A stretch of 64,000 bases of DNA, taken from Earliella scabrosa. Taxonomy: Eukaryota > Basidiomycota > Agaricomycetes > Polyporales > Polyporaceae. Under the pieces are notes generated by a model. The model saw only the letters and a list, made by a program, of their open reading frames with translations, ran no database searches and had not been told where the DNA came from. Location: contig JABYQQ010000001.1 of assembly GCA_022605405.1 (NCBI GenBank), positions 4,278,001-4,342,000 of the forward strand, written 5' to 3'. Position 1 is the first letter of the stretch. Each line of letters begins with the position of its first letter. Position numbers and translations under genes: made by a program. Of the stretch, positions 38,919 through 50,188 are shown one piece after another.

Positions 38919-41900
38919 ATGGAGTCCAAGAAGAGACCACACGCAGACGACGGAGAGCACTCGCGAGCCAAGAAGCGGGCTGTCTCGGACGACCACGCCT
39001 CGCCAAGTCATCCTAACGGCAATGCTACCCCCCATGGTGACGAGCCAAAGGAAGGCGACAACATTGAGGTGCGATACTCGCTATGCAAGTCAGGCTGAGC
39101 TGACACCATGCTATGTAGCTGTTTCGGAAGGAGGCCATCTATAGGCGAATGAAGTACTATTCGCGCGAAGCAGAGAGGAGTCAGGCACGGGTTGCAGAGT
39201 TAGAACGACGGTTTAGTACGTGTCAGGCGGGGCTAGCTGCGTTAGAGGCGTGTTGGACGCAGGTGAGCGTTATTGACACGCGTTTGACTCCGACCCTCAT
39301 GCCGTGCGCAGTTGATTGGTACAATACGCTCCCTCGTGAAACCGGAGGACCTCCCTTCCCTCCCGACAGAGTCCGAAGGCGAGTTGTTCTCCGGTGTTGT
39401 ACCTAACGGCCACGGATACTTACTATCTCTCTCTCTGACATTCAGGCGTCTACGACCTCGCCCTGCATCTGTCCTCGGATGCGCCTCCGGAGTATGTCGA
39501 TACTGTACGGACTAAGATGCAATCCACTTCGGATATAGTCAGGGCTATCGTCAACCTGAGCACGCAATCTCAAAGTAGCCCTTCGGAGGAGCAGTTGATG
39601 AAGCGGTGTCATGAAGCTGAGACTGAGGTGCGTCCGAGACGTAGTGGTTTGAACCTGCCGTTGAATCCTGAACGCACTCGCAGCGTTCTGCTTTGCGTTC
39701 AGAGTTGTCCCTGCTGCGAACACAGCTACAAGATACGCAGTCTCAGAAGGACCGGCTGCACGACCAGCTCGTTGCTGCCGAGAAACGAACCGACCGCCTT
39801 CAGAGCAAGTCTCTGAACCCCAATCCTAGTAGCACCAACACCACGGAAGAGCCTGCTGAGAGCGCGTCCGTTGAACCTGTGTCATCTCCAGCAGTGAGTC
39901 CGACCTTCCTATGGTTTTCGCACGCGTCTTGACAGACAAGAATGCTTTGTGTAGCCACAAGCAGCCGTCAACGGCACGCATTCAATGGACAGTGACGAAT
40001 GGCGGGACCTTGCCAATCTCCGCGAGACGAAGATTGAAGAATTGATGCGCGAGAACACGGATTTGCAGAATCAACTGCAAGCAGCGCAGTTACAGGTAAT
40101 GCATCATCAACCGGAAACATGATCATCCTACCAACGCTTGTCCCATATGTTTAGCTCAAGGCACCGCCAGACGATTTGATCACGGAGTCTTTTCAGTACA
40201 AACTGCTACAAGAGCGCGCTTCACGACTCGAGCACACCGCACAGGAGGCACAGAGTGAGGCGGCGAAGCTCAAGGAGCAGCTAGACAGTCAGACAGCTTC
40301 TCGGTCAGAATTCGAAATTGGCATGAAGGTATGGCACTATGACACTCTCCATGTCTCTCCCATTTACCCGTGTCGTAGTTCGTCAACGAGGCTATCGTGG
40401 CCGAGCTCAAGCAACTGGTCAGCAAGCGTGACTTCGAGATAGGACGCCTCCGGGAACAGCGTGACCAGCATCAGGCTGAAATCAACGAGCGCAAGGCGAA
40501 GGAACAGATTCGGTCTGCTTCTGCCTTAGAGTTCAGAGCACTGGCTGAGGCTCGGGCGGTATGTACGAGCACTATCCCAATCACATCCAGCGCTGAACTA
40601 TTGGATAGGAACGGATAGCAGTCTTTGAGCTAGAGAATAAGAGACTCAAAACTCGTCTTGCAGCCAACGCGGGTGACGAAGATCTGGTCAAGTTCCTGTG
40701 GGAGAATACTTCCGAAGACACGACGTTCATTGACGATCTGAGGCGGAGATTATCGTGCGTGGATGCGGATGTTTGACTGTGACTGGCACAATCTGACACA
40801 ATGCTGTCCATCAGCGCCGCAGAGGATCGTGTAGCGGCTCTCGAGAAGACGCTCAGCGGGCGGGGAGACGTCGCGAAGAGCGAGGCCGAAGTGCGCAGAC
40901 AGCTCGCCCAGGTTCAGAAGGAGCTGGATAAGTACCGGGCCGTGTATGGCAACGCGTCTTCATTACCTCCGGATGTCGCGCAGCTCTCGGAGCAGCTTCA
41001 ACGCAAGCAGCAGGAGTTGGACAAGGTACAGCTGCAAGACAAGGAGCGCGAGCAGGTGTGCATTGCTTCAAATTCATCCCTAACCACCTCAAATCTGATC
41101 TACGTGTCTAGACTGAATCCGCCCTGTATAGCGAGCTGGATAAGCTTTCTGCCGCTTGGGAAGCCCTCGACAAACAGGTCAAGAAGAAGGTCTATGACCT
41201 GGCTTCGCTAGAAGATCGCCTTATCAAGATCAATACGGAGGTTCGTCCGAACATCTCGGTGCCGAATCCTTGCTGATTGCGGAGTATTTACGTGTAGAAA
41301 GCAAAGTCGGACAATCGGTTCTATCAGTGTATGCGCGACAAGGACTCACTTGACACGGAGCGCAAGAAGCTTTCGCTGAACGTCGAGAAGGCGGCGAAGG
41401 TGATCGAGAAGCTGCAAGAAACTGAGAAGAACCTGACAACCCGACTGGTACGCTGGCACAATGACATATGCTCGACAGCAGCTCATCGAAGTTCTGATTG
41501 TAGGGCCTGCTGGAGAAAGAGCTCGTGCTACATAAGAAGATTGCAGAGGAGCAGAAGGAGCGAGGGAACAAGTTGGAGACAGATCTTGATGATTGGCGCA
41601 TACGCGCACAGGGCGAGCGGAAGAGTGCGGACGAGGTAAGCAGCTTGGTGTTGCTACCCTTCAATTCGAGACGATACTGACCGCCCGCTGTTTGTAGCTT
41701 CGCGCCGCGTTTGCTGAGCACACCCAAGCAATCGAGCGTAAACGCACGGAATTGCGTAAGCTGGAGGAGAGCCTTCTCAAGACGAGGAAGGACGCCGAGA
41801 AACACGCGGCGAAGCTCAAGTCAACATCAGAGTCTTCCGGGGCGAGTACGAAGGAGGTCGAGCTGCAGAAAGAGCTTAACAAGTGCATGGTGAGTCACTC

Positions 41901-42171
41901 GCATAGTCTCAACGCGTTTTTTTAATCTGACGCCCCCTACAGAGCCTCCTCAAATGCTCCACATGTCAGATGAACATGCGCAATACGGTTATCACGAAGT
42001 GCATGCATTGTAAGTCTGCTCCCTTTCGTGCATATCTTCCGTTTCCTAATAATCGTGATAGCGTTCTGCAAGTCTTGTGTAGATGCACGGATAGCGACAC
42101 GGCAGCGCAAGTGTCCAGCGTGCAACCTTCCTTTCTCTCAGGGCGAAGTGCAGCAGTTGTATTTCCAATGA
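38919..42171 (+). CDS. BRE1: Bre1-type E3 ubiquitin ligase for histone H2B
   Basis: Long gene with many short introns, roughly 800 residues. It starts MESKKRPHADDGEHSRAKKR, a basic nuclear-localisation-like segment, followed after the first intron by LFRKEAIYRRMKYYSREAER, the conserved Bre1 N-terminal helix used for Rad6 binding. Most of the protein is coiled coil (for example RVAALEKTLSGRG, QLSEQLQRKQQELDKVQLQD, KHAAKLKSTSESS). The C-terminus is a C3HC4 RING: LLKCSTCQMNMRNTVITKCM, then an intron, then SFCKSCVDARIATRQRKCPA and NLPFSQGEVQQLYFQ, ending at 42169-42171. Bre1 with Rad6 monoubiquitinates H2B and so promotes H3K4 and H3K79 methylation in transcribed chromatin. All RING ligands are present. 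It converges with the uS9m gene 276 bases away. Confidence 0.92.
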
Positions 42172-42447
42172 CGGTCATTACGTGTGCGCCCTGCTGCATG
42201 GGACATCGAGGTCTTGTTGTGGATGATTACCTTTGGGTGTACCTTATTACCTTTACTGCTATCATCGTACTCACGCTCTACCAAGCTGCTATATTGAATA
42301 CATCCCACCTCTTGTGCAGTCTCGCCCATCGTCGTCTGGATTGTGGACTTGCAGGTGTCATTGACATGTCCACGACCAGGAGAGTGGAGATTACGACAAC
42401 ATGCGTCGGTATTATACGGCTGTAGCACATAGCCTCTAAACAACCCG

Positions 42448-43668
42448 CTAACGCTTGACCCAGGTGTACTAGATAGAGAACATGATCAGAATGTAGCATC
42501 TGAATCATGCCAAACGGACATACCGCCTTGCGAGCCTTAGCCCGTCCGGTCTTCTTACGTTCAACCATACGAGGATCACGCTTGAGTAGTTTCGCTATGG
42601 AGGATGTCAGTTGCTGAAAACTGTTTGTTAGAGTGTCGAACTGACCTTTTCGTAGAAGTGGCTCCACTTCAGGGACGTGAGCTGCAAGTGCCTTGGCGAC
42701 GGCTAGTGTTACAGCACCACTCTGGCCAGTGGTACCCCCTCCGCGTACGAGCGCGAAGACGTTGTATGCGCCGAGGAGACCTGCGATCCGGAATGGTCGA
42801 ATAATGCGCTCACGGTCGGCAACGTGGGGGCTGCCATGAATTCAGTCAAACGTCCCCGCATTAAGTTGGAGGTAGGACGAAGAACTTACAAGTATTCCGC
42901 GAGTGGGATGTTGTTGACGAGGACATTGGTCGTAGACACCTTCACCGGGGCTGGAGCCAGAGAAAGCGGCCCACTTGAGAACCCAGAGATACCCACGGCC
43001 GGCACGGATGTTGACGACGCGTCTTCGGCAGGAGGTGCAGGTGGGACTGCGTCCTCCGACGCTGGCTTGTCTTCTGGTGGGGTCTGCGTCGCAATAACCC
43101 ACGCTCGTGCTGTGCTCTCCTTCCTCCGCCCAATCGTGTACGACCTCCCAAACTCGTCAAACTTCACCGGTTTCCGCTTGCCGTGTGCGAGGATGGCCTC
43201 CTTGTTGTCCCGCTCGAAGACCTCCAAGACGCGCTGGACGCGCTCCGCAAGGTCTATGTGACCTGCTACCTCCGCAAGCCGGCGATACTCGTTCAGCTGG
43301 TTGAGCTGAGCGAGGAAGCGGCGGTAACGCGAGGTCGTAAGGTTCGCGTTCATAAGCTCCGCCAGGTCGATCTTGTTCTTCCATAAAGACCGTAGAGGAG
43401 GAAGGTTTTCGCGGGCGAACTTGGGGAGGGGGAGGAGTTCGAGAGCCTGGAGGGCAGTCCGCGTGTGCTTTGTCGCACTTTCGAGAGCAAGAAGCTGGTC
43501 ATAATAGGTGGAGCGGCCAGTGTAGAACGTAGGGGATTCGGGTTTTGGTTTGGGAGGAGGCGGCCGGGCTCGCTGTAGACCCTCCAGCGAGGCGGGCGGG
43601 ACATACGCGGCAGTTGCGTATGTGCGGAAGCGCATTGCGCTCGCAGCAACGTGTCGGGTGATGTTCAT
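42448..43668 (-). CDS. MRPS9: mitochondrial ribosomal protein uS9m (MRPS9)
   Basis: Exon 1 runs from the ATG at 43666-43668 ([20 protein letters not shown]), a mitochondrial presequence rich in Arg/Ser/Ala, through a fungal-specific helical extension ([20 protein letters not shown], then [20 protein letters not shown]). The S9 core begins [20 protein letters not shown] and continues [12 protein letters not shown], then [19 protein letters not shown] and [17 protein letters not shown]. The last small exon supplies the invariant tail: [19 protein letters not shown] followed across a GTATGT intron by YTWVKR and the stop at 42448. The basic C-terminal Lys-Arg reaches the decoding site in S9 proteins. 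An Ala/Pro/Glu-rich insertion (about 45 residues) interrupts the core between RAWVIATQT and VSTTNVLV. Confidence 0.92.
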
Positions 43669-43982
43669 GATGAACGAGACTCACCGCGACCAGAATGGGG
43701 CCAGCGACGTCCGCGTCCGGGTGCTCGCTGTCGGATACGGTGTGCAAGCTGTCTTGGGCGCCACGGTGAGCGACATTCATTGCCGTGAGATCGACTTGCC
43801 TTTCTGGTGCATCGACTGTGAGGGTGGACGCGCTCTGGCGATGCACGTCACCGCGACCTCTGCGATGCTCCTCGACGTGTAGCTTGACTGTGCATCACTG
43901 CTTTCTGTGTCTTTCTCGGCGCGTCTCTCGGTGTACTTGCGCCTGCTGCTGTCTACTGTTCAGGATCAAAACTTAACCTGCC
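43669..43982. promoter_or_regulatory. shared divergent promoter of uS9m and CASP
   Basis: The two divergent start codons are 314 bases apart, so both core promoters lie here. C/T-rich segments occur towards the CASP side (for example CACTGCTTTCTGTGTCTTTC). No other element was recognised. Confidence 0.5.
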
Positions 43983-46865
43983 ATGGCTTCTCCGGAGCAG
44001 AACTTCTCTGGTGCTTTGGCGACATGGAAGGGTATGAGATGCCCGTGCTTGGGACGGGCCAGACGCTGAGCTGTATGCAGACGTGAACCTTTCTGAACTC
44101 CAGAAAACCCTTGACGCTCAAGGCATTGAGCTCGTGGAGAACCAGAAGGAGAGCGTAGTTGGACGGAAGGCACTGGCTGATCGGACCAAAGGTGCGCGCG
44201 CACCTCATTTGTGATCTCTACGTGGTATTGACGCTTCAGAATATCAGAGTTCAAGAAGATACCGGACGAAGAGAAGCTCACGGCATTCAAGACGTTGCTC
44301 AAAGGTACGCCACGGCGCACAGCTTCCGCCGCTATGTGGATCATCAACTCTCCTTGCATGCAACAGCGTACCAAACCGAGATCGACAACCTGACGAAACG
44401 CTCCAAGTTTGCTGAGAATGCTTTCCTCAATGTCTACAAAGTACTGGCCGAGGCTCCGGACCCTTACCCCCTCCTAGAAGCCGCCGTGGTATGTGACCCT
44501 CAAGTGTTATCCTCTGTGTGCTCCCATTAATAGGCCCTTGCAGGACCAGACTGTCAAGGCTGCTGAAGCACGCGACTTGGAGGCTGAGCTGCAACGGGCG
44601 CGCGACGAGAATGCCGACTTGCGTAAGCGGTTGAACGAAGTCTCCTCTCTTGAGAGTGCGAAGAAGAAAGCGGACTCGCGCATTGAGCAGCTGGAGCAGA
44701 AGGTATTCAACTGGTATGACCTGTGCGAACGCGATTATTCATATAGGACGCCAGATGGACGAGCTCATACAAGAGAAGGTCACTCAGAAAGAGAACGAGC
44801 TGAACGCGACGTACGACGAAAAGATGCGGAACTATGAAGAACGGTACGACGCTGTGGCATACTGACGACCGGTCCGCTTACACATAGACCCAGCGAGCAG
44901 GATCTCCAACGACAGCTTGCGTTGACCAAGAATCAACTTCGTGATCTCCGCATGTCGCACGAGTCTAACCAGGCCAAACTGCTCGATCATACCCAGCGAC
45001 AAGGTATGCCCCTGTGTCGCGCATCTGTATCATGGAGCTCAGCTCAACACCATTCAAGACCAGGAAGTAGTGGCGAAGCTGGCTGAGCTCGACATGATGG
45101 TAGCGGACCTCGAGCACGCGAACAGTCGGGTGGCTACGGTCGAACGCCGGAATGTGCGTAGTATCACCACTTGACAGGTGGTTCTTTCACTCACACAGAT
45201 GCGACAGGAACTACTGCGCGCGGAGATCGAGTCCATGAAGAGCGGTCATGAGGACACGGCCAAGTGAGCAGCCCATAACCCATCACGGTCTGGTTCGATA
45301 CTAAGGAACTCTACCATAGGATCAAAGAGTACGAGTCCAAGATCGCTGACCTAGAGTCTGAAACGGACCGCCTCTCGCAGGCGCTGGAAGCCCAGAAGGT
45401 CGCGACGAACGAGGCTCAAGCTGCAGCTGCGAAGAAGGTCGATGAGCTCGGCCGGGAGGTCCAGAAGAGAGTAGCTGAGGTCGAACAGCTCAAGTCCAAG
45501 CTCAAACGGTACGCGGACTACGATGAGATCAAGCGCGAGCTGGAGATCATGAAGGTTTGTGGATATGCACACGCACACACGACGGGTCTAATCGCCAGCG
45601 TCTGTAGTACGTTGAATTTGCGGGCTTGGAGGGTGACGAGGATACAGAAGACGACATCACGCTGAATGGGGATGCCCTTGGTCTTCACCTGCCTGACCCC
45701 AACGCCGAGAAGGCGAACGCTCAGAGAGGCAAGTCTCTTGAGGTGCTGCTGGCTACCAAGAACAAGCGCATTCTCGAGGAGCTAACGAAGTTCCGGGTGA
45801 GTATTTTCTCTCGTCGCAAGGTCGTGCCTGTCATTGATTCTCGTCCTAGATACTGCATGCCGAGTTGGAAACCGCACTGCAGTCGGTACAGGCTCAACTT
45901 AACGCCACTGAGTCCGAGTTGGAGAAGCAGCGAGCACTGAACGAGAAGCTCGAAACGGATCTCTTGCAAATGGATTCACGCAAGGATGCCAATGGTGCGA
46001 GTCCTTCTCCGAATGGGGCATCCACCCCGGTGGACGTACTGGCTGGGTTGGAGCTTGGCAAGAAGTCTGGCGTAAGTTCAAGCTCTGCATTTCCACGCGA
46101 TCGAAGTGATTTACCTGTACCCTTGCAGCAGGATTCTTCGGCGAGGAATACTCCTATACCCTTCGCCCCATCTGCTGATACCTCCATCCTGCCGATCGTG
46201 ACCAGTCAACGAGACAGGTTCAGGCAGCGTAATGCAGAGCTAGAGGAGGTGTGTCAGCTTCTGAATGTGCAAGATGATATCCTCCAACCGATACCCTTCC
46301 AGGAACTTCGAAAGCAGTTCAACATCATCTCGGAGTTGAGAGCTGAAGTGAAGAGTCTACAAGCCGATAATCTTAAGCTCTATGAGAAGGTTCGGTATAT
46401 GCAGAGCTACCGTGAAGATGCCGCCACTCGACCATCAACACTCGACCCAATTCCATCGAGTTCAGCAGGCCGTTCAGATGATATGAGCAAGTATCGTGCA
46501 AGATAGTACGTACTTTCGATCCCCTCTTCCCACCGATGCTCATTTTGCAATTCCCAGTGAGGAGGCAATGAACCCCTTCCAGGCTTTCCGTGGCAGGGTG
46601 CGTATAGCCTTGTGAAGTTTCACTACTTCCCTCTCTGAAGTGATCACCACTTTTACAGGAAGCTACTCGTGCATACGAATCACTGAATGTGCTTGAGCGA
46701 GGCGTGCTAGTACTGACTCGGGCGATCCTGGGCAACCGACGTACACGGACTGCGTTCATTTTATACGCGATAGCGTTGCATCTGCTGGTCATGTTCACCC
46801 TGTACGAGTGTACAACATCGTCAGGGTCACAACTGGAACGTCATCCAAGTCCCTACGGGAGCTGA
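43983..46865 (+). CDS. COY1: CASP/Coy1-type Golgi golgin, tail-anchored
   Basis: Many-exon gene of roughly 700 residues. It begins [16 protein letters not shown] and continues after the first intron [20 protein letters not shown] with [20 protein letters not shown], the conserved CASP N-terminus. Most of the protein is coiled coil. The C-terminal region ([15 protein letters not shown], then [25 protein letters not shown], and NPFQAFRGR) is the CASP signature. It ends with [18 protein letters not shown] and a single membrane span ([17 protein letters not shown]) close to the stop at 46863-46865. CASP/Coy1 proteins sit in the Golgi membrane with the coil facing the cytosol and act in retrograde tethering with COG and SNARE partners. 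No ordered domain is missing. Confidence 0.88.
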
Positions 46866-47189
46866 GTAGGCCATGTAGTGCTGTGTTCTTCCTTCTGTCG
46901 GACTTTAACATACTATGTTTATGTTCTACATCAATCTTAGTCTACTGCGTCTGGCTTGCCTCATAGCGTTGCGCAAATAATGAACCTGTGTCAGGTTCCA
47001 ATACAACGCGTGTGGTCGAGGGACTCGGATCGCCGTTCGACTCCGAGGTATATGTGTAGTGCAACACGTGATCGCGGATTCGACGCGATCGGCGCGCGCT
47101 GTGTAGCCTGCGCGACTTGCTTCCAAACCACGACCAGAGGACTCCAAAGGCTCTTTCTGCAACGTCCAGACGTTCTTCAACCATCTTCT
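46866..47189. other. intergenic
   Basis: CASP 3' region and Duo1 upstream region. No exon, RNA gene or repeat could be supported. Confidence 0.5.
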
Positions 47190-48337
47190 ATGCCGATGGA
47201 CTCGTTCAATCTCTCAGACATTCCGATGCCCGCGAGTGGCTCACGGCTTCTTTCCGAGCCCACCCCCGACATCAGCTCCAGTTCATCGTCTCGCACAGGA
47301 CCCGGGGGCGACGATCTCTCCATCTCGGAGCTATCCCTTTCAGATCGGCCGCAGTCGAAGTCAGCGCGGCGCCGGCCGTTCAGCCTGCTCGCACAACCGC
47401 AATCGCCGGACGAGAGCGCGATTGCGGACGAGGACGAGGAGGGCGGCGATGGCGCACTGGATGCGACGATGACGCAGGAGGAGCTCGAGAAGGCGCGTCG
47501 GATCGCGGCGAAGACGCGCGAGGAGAGGCTGCAGCATGATTTGTTTGTGCTCAAGAAGCTGAACTCGGCGTTCGAGGTGTACAAGGATGCGCTCCGGGAG
47601 ACGAAGTCTAGCACAGATGTGAGTGGCCGCTCTCTGAAGCTCTTCTGCGCTTGCTGCATTTCCTCATTGTCCATTGGTTTTCTCATGTGAATGTGTGGGT
47701 GTGTGTGTGTTGTAGAGAGTGGCCACGCGACTGGAACATACGAACGCGCTGCTCGACAAATATGTCAGGATACTATCCAAGTCGGAGAAGATTACCAAGC
47801 TCATCCTCGACGAGCGGTGGCAAGGTGCTGAAGCGGTGCGTTTCCTGCCAGTCTCTCTTTGCTAGCCCTTCCCTCATGCGGTGCTGTCACTAGGACGAAG
47901 AGCAACTTGATCGAGAAGAGGAGGAGCGCATCGAGCGAGAGCGTCGCGAGGAAGAAGAGCGGAGACTCGCCGAGCAGCGAGAACGCGAGCGGCTTGAGCG
48001 CGAGAGACGGGAGCGCGAGGAACGGGCGGAGCGCGAACGGATAGAGCGAGAAAAGGCTGAGGCTGCGAAGACCGCGGGTCGAGGGAGTGGTGTCAGGGGC
48101 GTACGGGGCACTCGTGCATCGATGCGTGGACTGCGTGGAGTCGCTCGTGCTGGTACGTCTGCTCGTGTTACTCGATGTGAAGTCTTGGCCTATACTCCGC
48201 GCAAACTAGCTCCTTCGTCGACGGTGGCACGCGGTGGAAGCACTACGAGTGGGATTCCTGGGGTCCGACGTGGAACAACTACAACGGTAACTCGTGGAAG
48301 CGCAACTGGTAGAGGTGGCATTCCTCGGCGCACTTGA
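47190..48337 (+). CDS. DUO1: DASH complex subunit Duo1
   Basis: The first exon starts MPMDSFNLSDIPMPASG (a second ATG lies two codons on) and is Ser-rich, then acidic (IADEDEEGGDGALD). The Duo1 core follows: TMTQEELEKARRIAAKTREE, LFVLKKLNSAFEVYKDALRE, and after an intron RVATRLEHTNALLDKYVRIL with SKSEKITKLILDERWQGAEA. This EELE, LNxAFE, LLDxYVxILSxxE and WQGA pattern is that of Duo1. A highly charged Glu/Arg helix (EERIERERREEEERRLAEQR) and a Gly/Arg/Ser/Thr-rich basic tail follow, ending at 48335-48337. A 57-base GT-AG stretch in the tail (from about 48151) keeps the frame whether or not it is spliced. Duo1 is part of the ring-forming DASH/Dam1 complex that couples kinetochores to microtubules; the basic tail may contact the microtubule. 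Confidence 0.78.
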
Positions 48338-49017
48338 CGTGGGATCGGTGGCGGCGTTCGCGAATGAGAAGCCGAATATATGTAACCTGCGCCTTCGGAG
48401 AGAAAGCTATGTGCGCGAGTAACCGTGGTTGAGACTTCCTGCCAGTGCTCTCCACCGTGTCGCGACTCGCCAGTGAACAGACCGTTGGCCCCGCTGTGAG
48501 TCTCTTTTCTGCTCGTAGTCGGTACACTCTCCTGATCGCCGAATAGTGTTCGATGGCGAGCACTCGTCAGCATATCCCCGTCATGTCGTGTTGACACGTA
48601 TCGGATGTCGAGGCCATGTAGGCCCGTAACTAGCCGTGTGCATCTACGCACGATCCGAACACGACGCGGTGAACATCTAGTGGGGTGTAGAGCTGTCGAA
48701 GGTGGAATGCTGATGGCACGTAGGTCGGGACAAGAAGGTAACTTCGTGATATGATGACCAGAGCTTCTGTTGACGATGTGAGACGACGTGACACTCCAAG
48801 CGACATCAAGAAGTCCCCGTCTTCGTACCAGTGCTTGCAAAGGTATCATTCGGAGCGGTTGCTATTGCCGAACAACGGAAACGTATGATCTCGATCTCGC
48901 TCTTGTACTATTACATACACAAGGGCGCTACCTCCAGCTATAAAGTAGCTAGCGACGCCGTCAGCACTTGGACTTGGTAGCCACTCCCCAAACGCCTTCC
49001 TATCTCTTTCCTACTCT
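48338..49017. other. intergenic
   Basis: Between Duo1 and the next gene. A minus-strand chance frame covers much of it but has no protein-like composition. No RNA gene or repeat was recognised. Confidence 0.5.
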
Positions 49018-49810
49018 ATGGCTGGGTGGGGAAAGCGCTCCTTTAGCGATAGCGACGACGATGACTCCGAGTCGAACTCACACTCCCACACCTTCAAGCG
49101 GCGTGCTACGTCTTACCGAGCGGGCCAAGGGGAGGACTTGGCAGCATTAGCTGGTACCGTATTTTATCGTCCTGTTTAAAGGGAACCGCTCATGTTCCAT
49201 TGCAGAGACCTTGGAACGCCAAGTGACAGATCCCAAACAGCTCCTGGAAACGTTCACCCCAGATGCCCAGTCCAAGCTGCTCAACAAACTGTTCGAAGAC
49301 CCTGCCGTCCAGCCAGCGGTCGTGGCAGCAATCCACGCTTTGCTTGAAGAGTCGATCCCGTCGCGCGTGCGCGCTATCGAGAAGGAGATGGCTCGTGCCA
49401 CGAAGCATCTGGACACGGGGGAGAACTTCAAGCTGGCCAGGATGTACTCCGTTGACGACCATCCGGAGGCAGTCGCGCCCTTTCTGCACGATGTGGCTCA
49501 ACTTGCGCGCCTCCCCTGTGCGGGCGCTACGAAGGCCGCGTTCAATCTGCTGCTGAGCGTCGCGGAGGAAAGCATTCCAAGCATGGAGAATGAATGGAAG
49601 GAGCCTGGAGGGAGAGAACCCTTCGATCGGGCGGCAGACGCGATGCTGTCCAAGCTGGCGACGAGAAGGCGGGAGGAGGAGGGAGATACATTTGAGTATG
49701 CGGGGACGCTGAAGGAGCTGAAGAAGACGGCAGCTGAGATGAAGGAGGACTTCGAGAGCGAATCTTGGTTCCCCAAAACGATTGCGCTGATGGAGTCGTG
49801 GTCGACTTGA
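49018..49810 (+). CDS. small helical protein, unrecognised
   Basis: Two exons, about 246 residues. Exon 1 starts MAGWGKRSFSDSDDDDSESN, with an acidic Ser/Asp cluster that resembles casein kinase II sites, then a basic patch (FKRRATSYRAGQGE). The intron (GTACCG to CAG, about 52 bases) ends near 49205, and exon 2 continues the frame as ETLERQVTDPKQLLETFTPD. The remainder is predicted to be helical: LLNKLFEDPAVQPAVVAAIH, IPSRVRAIEKEMARATKHLD and TLKELKKTAAEMKEDFESES, ending SWST at 49810. No transmembrane span or signal peptide is present. I do not recognise the family. Confidence 0.65.
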
Positions 49811-50188
49811 CACTGCGACCCACTGTAGCTTGGTTCTTCATATAATGTGGAGAATTGGTTGCGTGTACTATAGCTGTGACGTGGCGACGGATTGATAACA
49901 TGATGACATTGACGGGCGTTCAGTATCGCAGTATCCAAGTAAGGAAGTTGTTCAGCCGGGCCCGGGCCGGGCCGAAGGTCACCGACGCCATCGTTGCGTG
50001 CGATTGCACAGTGGGCACATTCTCATCAACCACCATAGCGAGTCGTAAGGTTCTCATGTCCATGCGTGTCCAAGGCTTATGTGTCATGATTGGTCAAGCT
50101 CACAGCGGCGCGGCCAGTATCGAGGGACTTTGTCCCAGTTTCCACCTTTTCCTCAGTGTCTCGCGCTGGCAATCCCTCAACTTCCTAC
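49811..50188. other. intergenic
   Basis: Upstream region of the permease gene. A near-palindromic GCCGGGCCCGGGCCGGGCC stretch occurs near 49956. No coding exon was supported. Confidence 0.45.
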